Shown: one piece after another, positions 1-7,843 of the stretch
How the letters are laid out: each line of letters starts with the position of its first letter
Numbering within the stretch: the first letter of the stretch is position 1
Assembly: GCA_903870955.1 (NCBI GenBank)
Contig: CAIQEX010000435.1
Location: 1-16,223, forward strand
Length of the DNA: 16,223 nucleotides
Direction of reading: 5' to 3'
Origin: an uncultured beta proteobacterium
Lineage (GTDB): Bacteria > Pseudomonadota > Gammaproteobacteria > Burkholderiales > Burkholderiaceae_C
Made by a program: the position numbers and the translations under genes
Notes under the pieces: model-generated
Told to the model about the DNA's origin: nothing
Seen by the model: only the letters and a program-made list of their open reading frames with translations
Databases searched by the model: none

Positions 1-1491
1 CTGGAAGTAGTCGCTCATGTTGTAGCCGCAGAAGGGCAACATCGCGAAGGGGTCGCGGCGCACCACACCCATTTGGCCCACGGCAGCGGCAGTGGTCTCA
101 GAGCCCATGGTGGCTGCCATATAGACACCTTCAACCCAGTTGCGGGCTTCGGTTACCAACGGCACGGTGGTGGAGCGACGACCGCCAAAGATGAAGGCGT
201 CGATGGCTACCCCAGCGGGGTCGTTCCACTGTGAATCCAGAGCGGGGTTGTTGGTGGCGGTCACGGTAAAGCGGGCATTCGGATGTGCGGCCTTGGCGCC
301 GGTTTCCTTGGCTATTGCCGGTGTCCAGTCGTTGCCTTGCCAGTCAATCAGATGTGCCGGAACGGTTCCAGAGTCCTTTTCCATGCCTTCCCACCAGACA
401 TCACCGTCATCGGTCAGCGCGACGTTGGTGAAGATCACATCTTTGTCCAAACTGGCCATGCAGTTGGGGTTGGTATGGAAGTTGGTACCGGGCGCGACAC
501 CGAAGTAACCCGCTTCGGGATTGATGGCGTAAAGCTTGCCGTCGGAATGCGGCTTGATCCAGGCGATGTCGTCGCCAATGGTCGTGACCTTCCACCCTTC
601 AAAGCCTTCAGGCGGAACCAGCATCGAGAAGTTGGTCTTGCCGCAGGCGCTCGGGAAGGCCGCCGCCACATGGTATTTTTTGCCCTGTGGATTGGTCACA
701 CCCAGAATCAGCATGTGCTCGGCCAACCAGCCTTGATCGCGCCCCATGTTTGATGCGATACGCAACGCAAAGCACTTCTTGCCAAGCAGCGCGTTGCCGC
801 CATAGCCGGAACCATGCGACCAGATTTCACGGGTTTCGGGGTAATGCACGATGTATTTGGTCGGGCTGCAAGGCCACTTCACATCGGTTTGACCAGCCTC
901 GAGCGGTGCACCGACCGTATGCACGCAGGGGACAAAATCGCCATCTACGCCCAGCACGTCGTACACGGCTTTGCCCATGCGCGTCATGATGCGCTGGTTC
1001 ACGGCGACATAGGCACTGTCGGAAAGTTCAATGCCGATGTGCGCAATGTGCGAACCCAATGGACCCATGGAGAAAGGCACCACATACATGGTGCGGCCTT
1101 TCATGCAGCCGTCGAACAGGGCCTTCTTGCCATCCTTGCCAGTCTGCAACAGGGCACGCATTTCCGACGGTTCCATCCAGTTGTTGGTGGGGCCGGCGTT
1201 TTCCTTCTTGGCACTGCAAATAAAGGTGCGGTCTTCCACGCGGGCTACGTCGCTGGGATCGGAGCAGGCCAGGAAACTGTTGGGGCGTTTGGCGGCGTTG
1301 AGTCGCTTGAAGGTGCCAGCCTCTACTAGTTGTTGGCACAGGCGCTGGTACTCTTCCTCAGAGCCATCGCACCAGTAAACTTTCGCTGGTTTGCAGAGTG
1401 CCACCATTTCGGCGACCCAAGCGATCAGGCGCGCGCTCTTGACATAGCTGGGGGCATCCAGCGTCAAGCCTTGCATACGGGGTGAATTCAT
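1..1491 (-). CDS. pckG: Phosphoenolpyruvate carboxykinase (GTP), 3' end missing
   Basis: Cytosolic enzyme that converts oxaloacetate and GTP to phosphoenolpyruvate, CO2 and GDP, the entry step of gluconeogenesis. The window holds 497 codons from the start; the family is usually about 600 residues, so roughly the last fifth lies beyond base 1. Seen directly: the GTP-PEPCK signature FPSACGKTN at residues 279-287 with the reactive cysteine C283 in the P-loop, [11 protein letters not shown] near residue 230 (metal and substrate lysine region), GDDIAW at 306-311 (metal aspartate) and FGGRR further on. The ATP-dependent PEPCK family lacks this arrangement, so the GTP type is firm. The start ATG at 1491-1489 has an AGGAG ribosome site (1499-1503) seven bases upstream; a second in-frame Met five codons later is less well placed. 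Upstream lies a 14-base inverted repeat, described separately. The reading frame is intact throughout. Confidence 0.97.
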   Translation of the reverse strand, partial: MNSPRMQGLTLDAPSYVKSARLIAWVAEMVALCKPAKVYWCDGSEEEYQRLCQQLVEAGTFKRLNAAKRPNSFLACSDPSDVARVEDRTFICSAKKENAGPTNNWMEPSEMRALLQTGKDGKKALFDGCMKGRTMYVVPFSMGPLGSHIAHIGIELSDSAYVAVNQRIMTRMGKAVYDVLGVDGDFVPCVHTVGAPLEAGQTDVKWPCSPTKYIVHYPETREIWSHGSGYGGNALLGKKCFALRIASNMGRDQGWLAEHMLILGVTNPQGKKYHVAAAFPSACGKTNFSMLVPPEGFEGWKVTTIGDDIAWIKPHSDGKLYAINPEAGYFGVAPGTNFHTNPNCMASLDKDVIFTNVALTDDGDVWWEGMEKDSGTVPAHLIDWQGNDWTPAIAKETGAKAAHPNARFTVTATNNPALDSQWNDPAGVAIDAFIFGGRRSTTVPLVTEARNWVEGVYMAATMGSETTAAAVGQMGVVRRDPFAMLPFCGYNMSDYFQ

Positions 1492-1505
1492 GAAAAGACT
1501 CCTAG

Positions 1506-1557
1506 TTTGAAAATCGACTTTTCAAAGCAAGTACGGGATCACTTTGAAAAGGCGACT
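1506..1557 (-). promoter_or_regulatory. Inverted and direct repeats in the pckG leader
   Basis: CTTTTCAAAG (1518-1527) and CTTTGAAAAG (1542-1551) are perfect complements; allowing one mismatch the arms extend to 1514-1527 and 1542-1555. The core TTTGAAAA also occurs directly repeated at 1506-1513 and 1543-1550, each time followed closely by CGACT. The element begins just behind the ribosome site of pckG, so it could be an operator or a leader-RNA hairpin affecting translation. Which one is not shown by the sequence. Confidence 0.45.
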
Positions 1558-1691
1558 CCCCAAATACGCTAAAAACAGCGTTTTTTTGGGCTGGTCGTCA
1601 ATTCTATGAATCGGTACCGGAGTTACCAAGCAATTACATGGAAATGTTATGCAAAAAAAGCATCAAATTATGCGTACAAATTTCGAAGAAA

Positions 1692-2285
1692 TTAGTTTGC
1701 GCTTAAAGCGCGGTCAATGTCAGTCAGCAGCTTTTTGTCCTGGGGGGTGACGTTGCTGGCATAGCTGGCGATCACCTTGCCGTCCCGACCAATCAGGTAC
1801 TTGTGAAAGTTCCACTGCGGTGTCTTGCCCGTGGCTTGACCTAACTCACGGTAAAGCTGGTTTGCACCAGACCCACTGACAACCGACTTTTCAAACATCG
1901 GGAACTTCACGCCGTACGTATTGGCGCAAAAATCGGCGATTTCTTTGCTGCTACCGGGTTCCTGGTGACCAAAATCGTTGGAGGGGAAACCCAGCACCAC
2001 CAGTCCTTTTTCCTTGCGATCTGCATGCAGTCTTTCCAGTCCTTCGTACTGAGACGTGAAACCGCAGTAACTGGCCGTATTCACCACCAGCAGCACCCTT
2101 CCAGCGTACTGACACAGGTCTTGCGGCGCATCGTCCTGCAGGCGGTTATAGGTCTTGTGCAGCAGATTGCTGCAACTCGAGGCAGGGTTTGCAGAGGCAG
2201 ATTGGGCCCAAACACTGGCACCCAGCACAAGGCTAATCGCGCCTACTGCCAACTTCGTCCAATGAAATAGTTTTGGAAATGTCAT
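1692..2285 (-). CDS. Exported glutathione peroxidase-family protein (2-Cys, thioredoxin type)
   Basis: Peroxidase of the GPx family, expected to reduce hydrogen peroxide or organic hydroperoxides in the periplasm. Numbering from the start chosen here (197 residues): a hydrophobic signal peptide at about 10-27 with cleavage probably near VWA/Q or SASA/N; NTASYCGFT with the peroxidatic cysteine C74; the FGHQEP motif with Q108; QWNF with W158 and N159. These complete the Cys-Gln-Trp-Asn catalytic tetrad. The active site is cysteine, not selenocysteine. A second cysteine, C120 in DFCANTYGV, sits 46 residues after C74, the spacing of the resolving cysteine in thioredoxin-dependent GPx enzymes, so thioredoxin-like proteins rather than glutathione are the likely reductant (inference). 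The ATG at 2285 is preferred over one eight codons earlier because an AGAGGT ribosome site stands just before it and the signal peptide then has a normal length. It is separated from pckG by 200 bases. Confidence 0.9.
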   Translation of the reverse strand: MTFPKLFHWTKLAVGAISLVLGASVWAQSASANPASSCSNLLHKTYNRLQDDAPQDLCQYAGRVLLVVNTASYCGFTSQYEGLERLHADRKEKGLVVLGFPSNDFGHQEPGSSKEIADFCANTYGVKFPMFEKSVVSGSGANQLYRELGQATGKTPQWNFHKYLIGRDGKVIASYASNVTPQDKKLLTDIDRALSAN

Positions 2286-2631
2286 AAGCCACCTCTTCTG
2301 GAAAAACACATTGATTAATATTGACTAATCAGCCATGGAAGGACTGATTCGACTGGTAATTGCTGCGGCTTCTGCCACGCCAATTAGTTCAATCTGTCCC
2401 ATTAGGCCATGGAAAGGCTGGGAAAGTGTGGTTATCAAAATAACCCAGATTGCGGCAGTGGAAACTGCGCCCGCCATCGTTTTGAAGAGACCTTCTTCAT
2501 AAAGCGCGAGTAAATCGGGTGCCTGAGTTCAAACCCATGTCAACCGATTTAGTGCGTGGTGCGTCATTAGCCTAGGGAATGCAAGAAACATGTGACACGC
2601 ATCCATGTTCTAAGACTCGCACCGTTTTTAT
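2286..2631. other. 346-base gap with several short hairpins
   Basis: No convincing gene is seen here. It contains small inverted repeats: AATTG/CAATT at 2358-2362 and 2381-2385 enclosing GGC-TTCT-GCC; GGTTAT-CAAA-ATAACC at 2430-2445; GCAGT-GGAA-ACTGC at 2455-2468; TGAAGA-N5-TCTTCA at 2483-2499. A near-direct repeat of GCCATGGAA occurs at 2332 and 2407. The region could be a long leader of the peroxidase gene, a promoter region for the plus-strand ORF at 2632, or a small RNA. One or two hairpins of this size are expected by chance. Confidence 0.4.
2312..2331. promoter_or_regulatory. Palindromic site TGATTA-N8-TAATCA upstream of the peroxidase gene
   Basis: Six-base perfect arms (2312-2317 and 2326-2331) separated by eight bases in an AT-rich stretch, 27 bases upstream of the peroxidase start. 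The spacing and symmetry suit a dimeric regulator. No specific regulator can be named from the sequence. Confidence 0.3.
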
Positions 2632-2925
2632 ATGCACAGAAATACGATTCCGGTTCCTGAAAAGGGAACCTACAAATGGCAGTTGTTCAATTATTGGTCT
2701 GATGAGTTTCGTCAGACACATAACAACCACTCAGCCTATATCGCACTGAATTTCGCCGGTGCGCTAGATAGTTGCCGCAGCAAATGGCAGACTTTGATTC
2801 AGCATCATCGGCAGCAGGCCGGTAAATCCGTCGCATGTGAGCGTCACAACCGTGCCATTGCACGCCTGCAGGCCACCATGACGGGTGCTGCCATGGCATT
2901 TGAAAGCGGTTTTCACCCGCATTGA
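2632..2925 (+). CDS. Hypothetical protein, 97 residues
   Basis: Not recognised. The ORF runs from ATG at 2632 to TGA at 2923-2925 and ends 50 bases from the convergent end of recQ. The product is soluble, with no signal peptide or membrane segment, basic and rich in His and Gln (an H-H-R-Q-Q run near residue 60), with two cysteines. Codons look reasonable for the host. Against it, no ribosome site precedes the ATG, and an in-frame stop at 2611-2613 leaves no better start. A shorter minus-strand reading frame in the same stretch looks less protein-like. If real, it is an accessory small protein of unknown role. Confidence 0.45.
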   Translation: MHRNTIPVPEKGTYKWQLFNYWSDEFRQTHNNHSAYIALNFAGALDSCRSKWQTLIQHHRQQAGKSVACERHNRAIARLQATMTGAAMAFESGFHPH

Positions 2926-2975
2926 GCCCAGCAAGGATGGACGCCCGTGAAGATCATGGGCAAGTCCTGGCGCCT

Positions 2976-4820
2976 TCAGCGCAAAGTTACCACCCGTAAG
3001 ACTTCCTTGGCGTAGGCGTCCAGCTTTTTAGCACCAATGCCACTTATCCCCTGCAAATCGTCCAGCGACTGCGGAGCGCGCTGCGCAATAGCCGCCAAGG
3101 TGGCGTCATGAAAAATCACATAAGCCGGTAGGTTGTGCTGCTGAGCGACTTCAGCCCGCCATGCCTTGAGTGCGGAATAGCGCATCAAAGCATCGCTATC
3201 CAGCGCAATGGGCGCCTTGATCACAGCGCCCAAACGGGCACTGCGCTTGGGTTTACGCTCCTTCTCGGCGGCAGATTCACGCAACTGAACGCTAACCTCC
3301 CCACGCAAGACGGCACGCGACTGCTCCGTGAGTTGCAGCGTATTGAATGCCTGTCCATCCACCCGCACCGCGCCCATGGCAATCAGTTGCCTAAGTACGC
3401 CACGCAGTTGCATTTCGCTCAAAGTCGCGCCGACGCCAAAGGTGCTGAGTGCTTCATGACCGTATTGCGATGTCTTTTCAGTCGTTTTGCCGCGCACAAT
3501 ATCCATCACGTGGCCGGCACCAAAGCTCACGCCACTCATTTGTTGAATACGGTAGATCGTGCTGAGCAGTTTGCGAGCCGCGTCTGTGCCATCCCAAATG
3601 TCAGGTGGATGCAGGCAGTTATCGCAGTTGCCACAAGGCTGACTGTCTTCGCCGAAATACCCCAGTAAGCGCACGCGGCGGCAATCGGTGGCTTCTGCCA
3701 AACCCAGCAGGGCATCGAGCTTGCCGCGCATGACCTGCTTGAACTCTTCGCCAGCAGGGCTTTCGTCGATCATGCGACGTTGGTTGACCACGTCCTGGAG
3801 GCCATAAGCCATCCATGACTGTGCGGGAAGTCCGTCTCGCCCGGCCCGTCCAGTCTCCTGGTAGTAGCCCTCGATGTTTTTGGGCATGTCCAGATGCGCC
3901 ACAAACCGAACATCCGGCTTGTCGATACCCATGCCAAAAGCAATGGTCGCCACCATGACAATTCCGTCCTCGCGTAAAAACCGGTCCTGGTTTTTTTGCC
4001 GCACGCCATATTCCATTCCCGCGTGGTACGGCAATGCCTGGATACCAGAGGCCACCAAGGTTTGCGCCATGTCTTCCACTTTGCGACGTGATTGGCAGTA
4101 GACAATGCCCGCCTCGCCCTCGTGTTCACGTTCAATAAAGCGCAATAGCTGTTGGGTGCTGTCGCGCTTTTCCACAATGGTGTAGCGGATGTTTGGTCGA
4201 TCAAAGCTGCTGACAAAGGCACGTGCACCTTCGAGTTGTAGCCGCTCGACAATGTCGTCGCGTGTCAATGCATCAGCCGTGGCGGTCAGAGCCACTCGCG
4301 GAACGCCGGGGAAACGCTCGTGCAACACGGTGAGTGCACGGTAATCTGGACGGAAATCGTGGCCCCACTGACTGACGCAGTGGGCCTCGTCAATGGCAAA
4401 CATGCTCAAAAAGCCGCGTTCAAACAGCGAATCCAGCAGACTCAGAAAACGCGGTGTGGTCAGTCGTTCCGGCGCGGCATACAGGAGCGTAATTTCACCG
4501 CGCAACATGCTTTGCTCAACTTGGTAAGCCTCTTCGCCACTCAAGGAAGAATTGAGAAATGCCGCGCTGACCCCGGCCTCATGCAAGGCACCGACCTGAT
4601 CGTGCATCAGGGCAATCAGGGGTGACACGACGATCGTGACGCCATGCCCTGCCCGCTGCCGGGCGATGGCTGGAATCTGGTAACACAGACTCTTGCCGCC
4701 ACCGGTTGGCATGAGAACCAGTGCATCGTGACCGGCGATCATGTGTTCGACTATGGCCTGCTGCGGTCCTCGGAATTGGTCATAACCGAAAATCTCTTGA
4801 AGAATCTGCTGTTGGGACAA
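2976..4820 (-). CDS. recQ: ATP-dependent DNA helicase RecQ
   Basis: 3'-5' helicase that unwinds forked and recombination intermediates in RecF-type repair and in suppressing illegitimate recombination. The 614 residues show the full RecQ order: helicase core with Walker A PTGGGKS at 38-44, DEAH at 144-147 followed by the aromatic loop [13 protein letters not shown], motif [16 protein letters not shown] near 290-305 and [10 protein letters not shown] near 321-330; the RQC zinc site C380, C396, C399, C402; a winged-helix segment; and an HRDC domain at about 540-614. The start appears to be TTG at 4820-4818: no in-frame ATG or GTG exists between it and the upstream stop at 4874-4872, and the protein then begins about ten residues shorter than E. 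coli RecQ, just before the FGYDQFR motif. No strong ribosome site is visible, so expression may be low. It is the last gene of the comM / cNMP-binding protein / recQ series on this strand, 152 bases after the preceding gene. Confidence 0.96.
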   Translation of the reverse strand: MSQQQILQEIFGYDQFRGPQQAIVEHMIAGHDALVLMPTGGGKSLCYQIPAIARQRAGHGVTIVVSPLIALMHDQVGALHEAGVSAAFLNSSLSGEEAYQVEQSMLRGEITLLYAAPERLTTPRFLSLLDSLFERGFLSMFAIDEAHCVSQWGHDFRPDYRALTVLHERFPGVPRVALTATADALTRDDIVERLQLEGARAFVSSFDRPNIRYTIVEKRDSTQQLLRFIEREHEGEAGIVYCQSRRKVEDMAQTLVASGIQALPYHAGMEYGVRQKNQDRFLREDGIVMVATIAFGMGIDKPDVRFVAHLDMPKNIEGYYQETGRAGRDGLPAQSWMAYGLQDVVNQRRMIDESPAGEEFKQVMRGKLDALLGLAEATDCRRVRLLGYFGEDSQPCGNCDNCLHPPDIWDGTDAARKLLSTIYRIQQMSGVSFGAGHVMDIVRGKTTEKTSQYGHEALSTFGVGATLSEMQLRGVLRQLIAMGAVRVDGQAFNTLQLTEQSRAVLRGEVSVQLRESAAEKERKPKRSARLGAVIKAPIALDSDALMRYSALKAWRAEVAQQHNLPAYVIFHDATLAAIAQRAPQSLDDLQGISGIGAKKLDAYAKEVLRVVTLR

Positions 4821-4972
4821 GGGAATTTTGGGTTGCAGTAGGGAGGCGTCGACAGCGCGTAAGCGTTGGCGCTAGGGGGCAAATTAAACGGACGGGATAA
4901 CGGGCTATTGTCACGCCCTTTTGCGGTAGGCCACGACTGGCTTCAGGCCGGGCATTCAAGCAGGCGCGCTGC

Positions 4973-5560
4973 TCAGTGTCCCGAGGGTCGTTGTGTTGAA
5001 GGAGTGCTGACGCTGGTCAACTCCTCTCGCATGGCCGTCGCCAGGCGCGCATACAGTTTCAGTTGGCGGTTGGTATCGCGCAGCCGTTCAGCAATATTTG
5101 CCGATACCCCTAATAGCAATCGCGCCGCAACCACTGGATCGCGGGTAATCATGGATTCAATGCCCTCGCGGGTCAGAATGGCACACCAGACATCAGTTCC
5201 AGCGGTGCAAGAGGCCGAGCGCGGCTCCTTATCTACCAATCCAATCTCACCGATCAAGCTGCCAGGTCCCAGTACACGAATGGTCACCGGCTCGGTGCGA
5301 CTCACGGTGACCCTCTCGACCACCACATCGCCTTCAATCAGCAGCGCCATAAAACCACTGTCACCGGCATCGCCTTCGCGGATAAAAGTGGTATTTGCCG
5401 GGAAAAACCGAGGTGCCATATAACGCACCACGACCCGTGCCTCCTCAATGGTGAGGCCAGTCAATGCCTCAGGCGCAGAAAGAAGTTGCGCCGCCAGTTC
5501 TGCACCCGAAACGCCTGGCGCCACTGGAATTTGATCAATATGTTGCAGTTTTGAGGTCAT
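4973..5560 (-). CDS. Stand-alone cyclic-nucleotide-binding domain protein
   Basis: A 195-residue protein related to the N-terminal half of CRP/FNR regulators. The beta-roll covers about residues 40-135, and the phosphate-binding cassette is visible as GSLIGEIGL with E105 and PRSAS with R115, the residues that hold the cyclic nucleotide in this family. A helical stretch follows (about 140-178, the region of the CRP C-helix), but the protein ends in a short Ser/Thr/Pro tail with no helix-turn-helix. It therefore probably senses cAMP or a related nucleotide and acts through protein contacts, or is a degenerate regulator; the ligand is not proven. The ATG at 5560 has no clear ribosome site; a small GCGC-TTT-GCGC hairpin (5569-5579) lies just before it. 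It sits between comM and recQ on the same strand with gaps of 115 and 152 bases, so a shared transcript is possible but not obvious. Confidence 0.85.
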   Translation of the reverse strand: MTSKLQHIDQIPVAPGVSGAELAAQLLSAPEALTGLTIEEARVVVRYMAPRFFPANTTFIREGDAGDSGFMALLIEGDVVVERVTVSRTEPVTIRVLGPGSLIGEIGLVDKEPRSASCTAGTDVWCAILTREGIESMITRDPVVAARLLLGVSANIAERLRDTNRQLKLYARLATAMREELTSVSTPSTQRPSGH

Positions 5561-5675
5561 TGTGTGTGGCGCTTTGCGCGTGTTCCCTGTAAGGGCGGAT
5601 GGTAGCGTACAGCGGTATCCGGTGCATCAATTTTAGCGACTTCGCGGTTTTATGCGGAGCAATTTGCTGGTCTGA

Positions 5676-7223
5676 CTAAAGGGCGTTAGGGCCGTTTTGG
5701 CGGTATTGCATGGCCTCGGCCGCGTGCGCCAAACCTATTTCTGCGCTGCCAGCCAAGTCGGCAATGGTCCGGGCGATTTTGAGTGTGCGATGAATCCCAC
5801 GTGCCGACCAACCCAAACGGACTGCCGCAAGTTGCAGCAGTTGGTTGGTTGCGTTATCGAGTGGCGCATAGCGATCAATCTCTTGCCCGACCAGTGCGTG
5901 GTTTGCCTTGCCCTGGCGTACAAACGCACGCTCGCGAGCGGCTGTACAGCGTGCGCGCATGTCAGCACTGTTTTCGCCGGCAGGTGCGTGAAGCACGTCG
6001 TTTGCGGGCAGATTGGGTACTTCCACGTGAAGGTCGATACGGTCCAACAGCGGACCGCTCAGTTTGCCTTGATAGCGCGTTACTTGGTCCGGCGTACAGC
6101 GGCAGTTGTGTGCTGTGCTTCCCAAATAGCCACAAGGACAAGGGTTCATGGCCGCGATCAATTGGAATTGGGCCGGGAATTCGGCTCTTCGTGCGGCCCG
6201 CGCGATGGTGATGTGGCCTGTTTCCAGGGGCTCGCGCAGGGATTCCAATGCGGCACGATTGAACTCCGGAAATTCGTCAAGAAACAGCACGCCATGGTGA
6301 GCCAAAGAGATTTCACCCGGCCGAGGTGGAGAACCTCCCCCCACCAGCGCCACGGCACTGGCTGAATGATGGGGTGCACACGTTGGACGCCTACCCCAAC
6401 GCTCCATGCTGAAGCGTCCACTCAACGAATGGATCGCGGCACTCTGCAATGCTTCTTCCGGGCTCATATCCGGCAGGAGGCCCGCAAATCGTTGCGCCAG
6501 CATGGACTTACCTGAGCCGGGAGGTCCCACCAAAAGAACGCTGTGCCCGCCTGCCGCAGCAATTTCAAGCGCACGTTTGGCCCCCGCCTGACCTTTGACA
6601 TCCGCCATATCCGGGAAAATTTCGCGGGCCGTTGGTGCCGAAGCCTCCATGCGACACCAGCCATCTGCAAAGCTTGGATCTTGCGCATCGGCCATATCGA
6701 CACCTGGCGCCAAAAACTGCCGCACCACATCCAGCAAATGGCGTGCACGGTAAATGTTGACGCCTGGCACCAAAGCGGCCTCTTCTGCACTGCCGGGTGG
6801 CAGAACCAGCTTGATGGGTGGGTTGGCGTGCAAGACCGTGAGTGCCATGGCCAATGCGCCACGAACGGGCCGCAATTCGCCCGAAAGTGATAGTTCGCCA
6901 GCAAACTCATGGTCTTTCAGGCGTTGCGCATCGATCTGACCGCTGGCGGCCAAGATGCCCAAGGCAATCGGCAGGTCGAGTCGTCCGGAGTCCTTGGGCA
7001 GGTCTGCAGGCGCCAAATTCACCGTGATTCGCTTATTCGTTGGAAATTCCAAGCCGGAGTTTTGAATGGCGCAGCGCACGCGCTCGCGTGCCTCTTTGAC
7101 TTCCACTTCGGCAAGACCAACGAGGGTGAAGCTCGGCAAGCCGTTGGCAAGGTGCACTTCAACGGTGACTTTTGCGGCTTCCAGACCCAGGAGTGCGCGA
7201 CTCTGCACCAAAGATAGGCTCAT
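5676..7223 (-). CDS. comM: ComM-family AAA+ ATPase (Mg chelatase-like)
   Basis: ComM is a hexameric helicase that drives branch migration during integration of transforming DNA. The 515-residue product matches the family in length and layout: N-terminal Lon-protease-like domain (about 1-170, opening with MSLSLVQSRALLGL and containing NLAPADLPKDSGRLDLPIAL near 69-88), then the AAA+ module with Walker A GPPGSGKS at 233-240, Walker B VLFLDEF at 312-318, the NPCPCG loop at 360-365 with nearby cysteines that may bind metal, the LLDRIDL sensor region near 392-398, and a C-terminal helical domain. The start at MSLS is chosen over an ATG nine codons upstream because it matches known ComM N-termini and has GGAAAG seven bases before it. 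It is divergent from glnK. Its presence hints at natural transformability, which also needs genes not seen here. Confidence 0.95.
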   Translation of the reverse strand: MSLSLVQSRALLGLEAAKVTVEVHLANGLPSFTLVGLAEVEVKEARERVRCAIQNSGLEFPTNKRITVNLAPADLPKDSGRLDLPIALGILAASGQIDAQRLKDHEFAGELSLSGELRPVRGALAMALTVLHANPPIKLVLPPGSAEEAALVPGVNIYRARHLLDVVRQFLAPGVDMADAQDPSFADGWCRMEASAPTAREIFPDMADVKGQAGAKRALEIAAAGGHSVLLVGPPGSGKSMLAQRFAGLLPDMSPEEALQSAAIHSLSGRFSMERWGRRPTCAPHHSASAVALVGGGSPPRPGEISLAHHGVLFLDEFPEFNRAALESLREPLETGHITIARAARRAEFPAQFQLIAAMNPCPCGYLGSTAHNCRCTPDQVTRYQGKLSGPLLDRIDLHVEVPNLPANDVLHAPAGENSADMRARCTAARERAFVRQGKANHALVGQEIDRYAPLDNATNQLLQLAAVRLGWSARGIHRTLKIARTIADLAGSAEIGLAHAAEAMQYRQNGPNAL

Positions 7224-7274
7224 AGCGTGACTTTCCAAATCGGTGCGCATTCTTTGCGTGCGCATCTTGTTATT

Positions 7275-7289
7275 GCACCATCTCAGTGC
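7275..7289. promoter_or_regulatory. Probable NtrC binding site
   Basis: GCACCATCTCAGTGC is a 15-base match to the NtrC enhancer pattern GCACCA-N3-TGGTGC with two mismatches, flanked by T and A that extend the symmetry. Its centre is about 116 bases upstream of the predicted glnK start point, a normal distance for a sigma-54 enhancer. A further right half-site, TTGGTGCAC, lies at 7335-7343. The site is also 52 bases upstream of comM, on the other side. Confidence 0.6.
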
Positions 7290-7371
7290 ATGCTGTGTAA
7301 ATGTACAGTATTTGTAACGCGGCACACGGACTTTTGGTGCACACAGGGTACTTCTATCAATTTGATCGGGT

Positions 7372-7386
7372 TGGCATGGACCCTGC
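7372..7386 (+). promoter_or_regulatory. Sigma-54 promoter of glnK-amtB
   Basis: TGGCAT-N5-CTGC matches the -24/-12 consensus TGGCAC-N5-TTGC with two mismatches. The GG (7373-7374) and GC (7385-7386) are separated by exactly ten bases, the spacing sigma-54 requires. Predicted start point is near 7398. Together with the NtrC-like site this places the operon under nitrogen-limitation control. Confidence 0.75.
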
Positions 7387-7397
7387 TTAGGTGGTTC

Positions 7398-7811
<414 letters not shown>

Positions 7812-7843
7812 GCGTTTCTTACCAAACATAAAGGAAAAACATC

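Noticed and set aside
1566-1587. ACGCT-AAAAAC-AGCGT plus T run as a terminator
   Set aside because: It points along the plus strand with no plus-strand gene before it, and the stem is only five bases; it lies in the region upstream of pckG.
2652-2670. GGTTCC-N7-GGAACC hairpin as a regulatory element
   Set aside because: It lies inside the putative small ORF and a single six-base stem is within chance expectation.
2687-2899. 70-codon minus-strand frame inside the small hypothetical ORF
   Set aside because: Its composition is less protein-like, it has no ribosome site and it overlaps the longer plus-strand frame entirely.
4902-4922. GGGC-N9-GCCC followed by TTTT as a terminator
   Set aside because: The T run follows on the plus strand, where no gene ends; on the minus strand, where the genes run, there is no T run after the stem.
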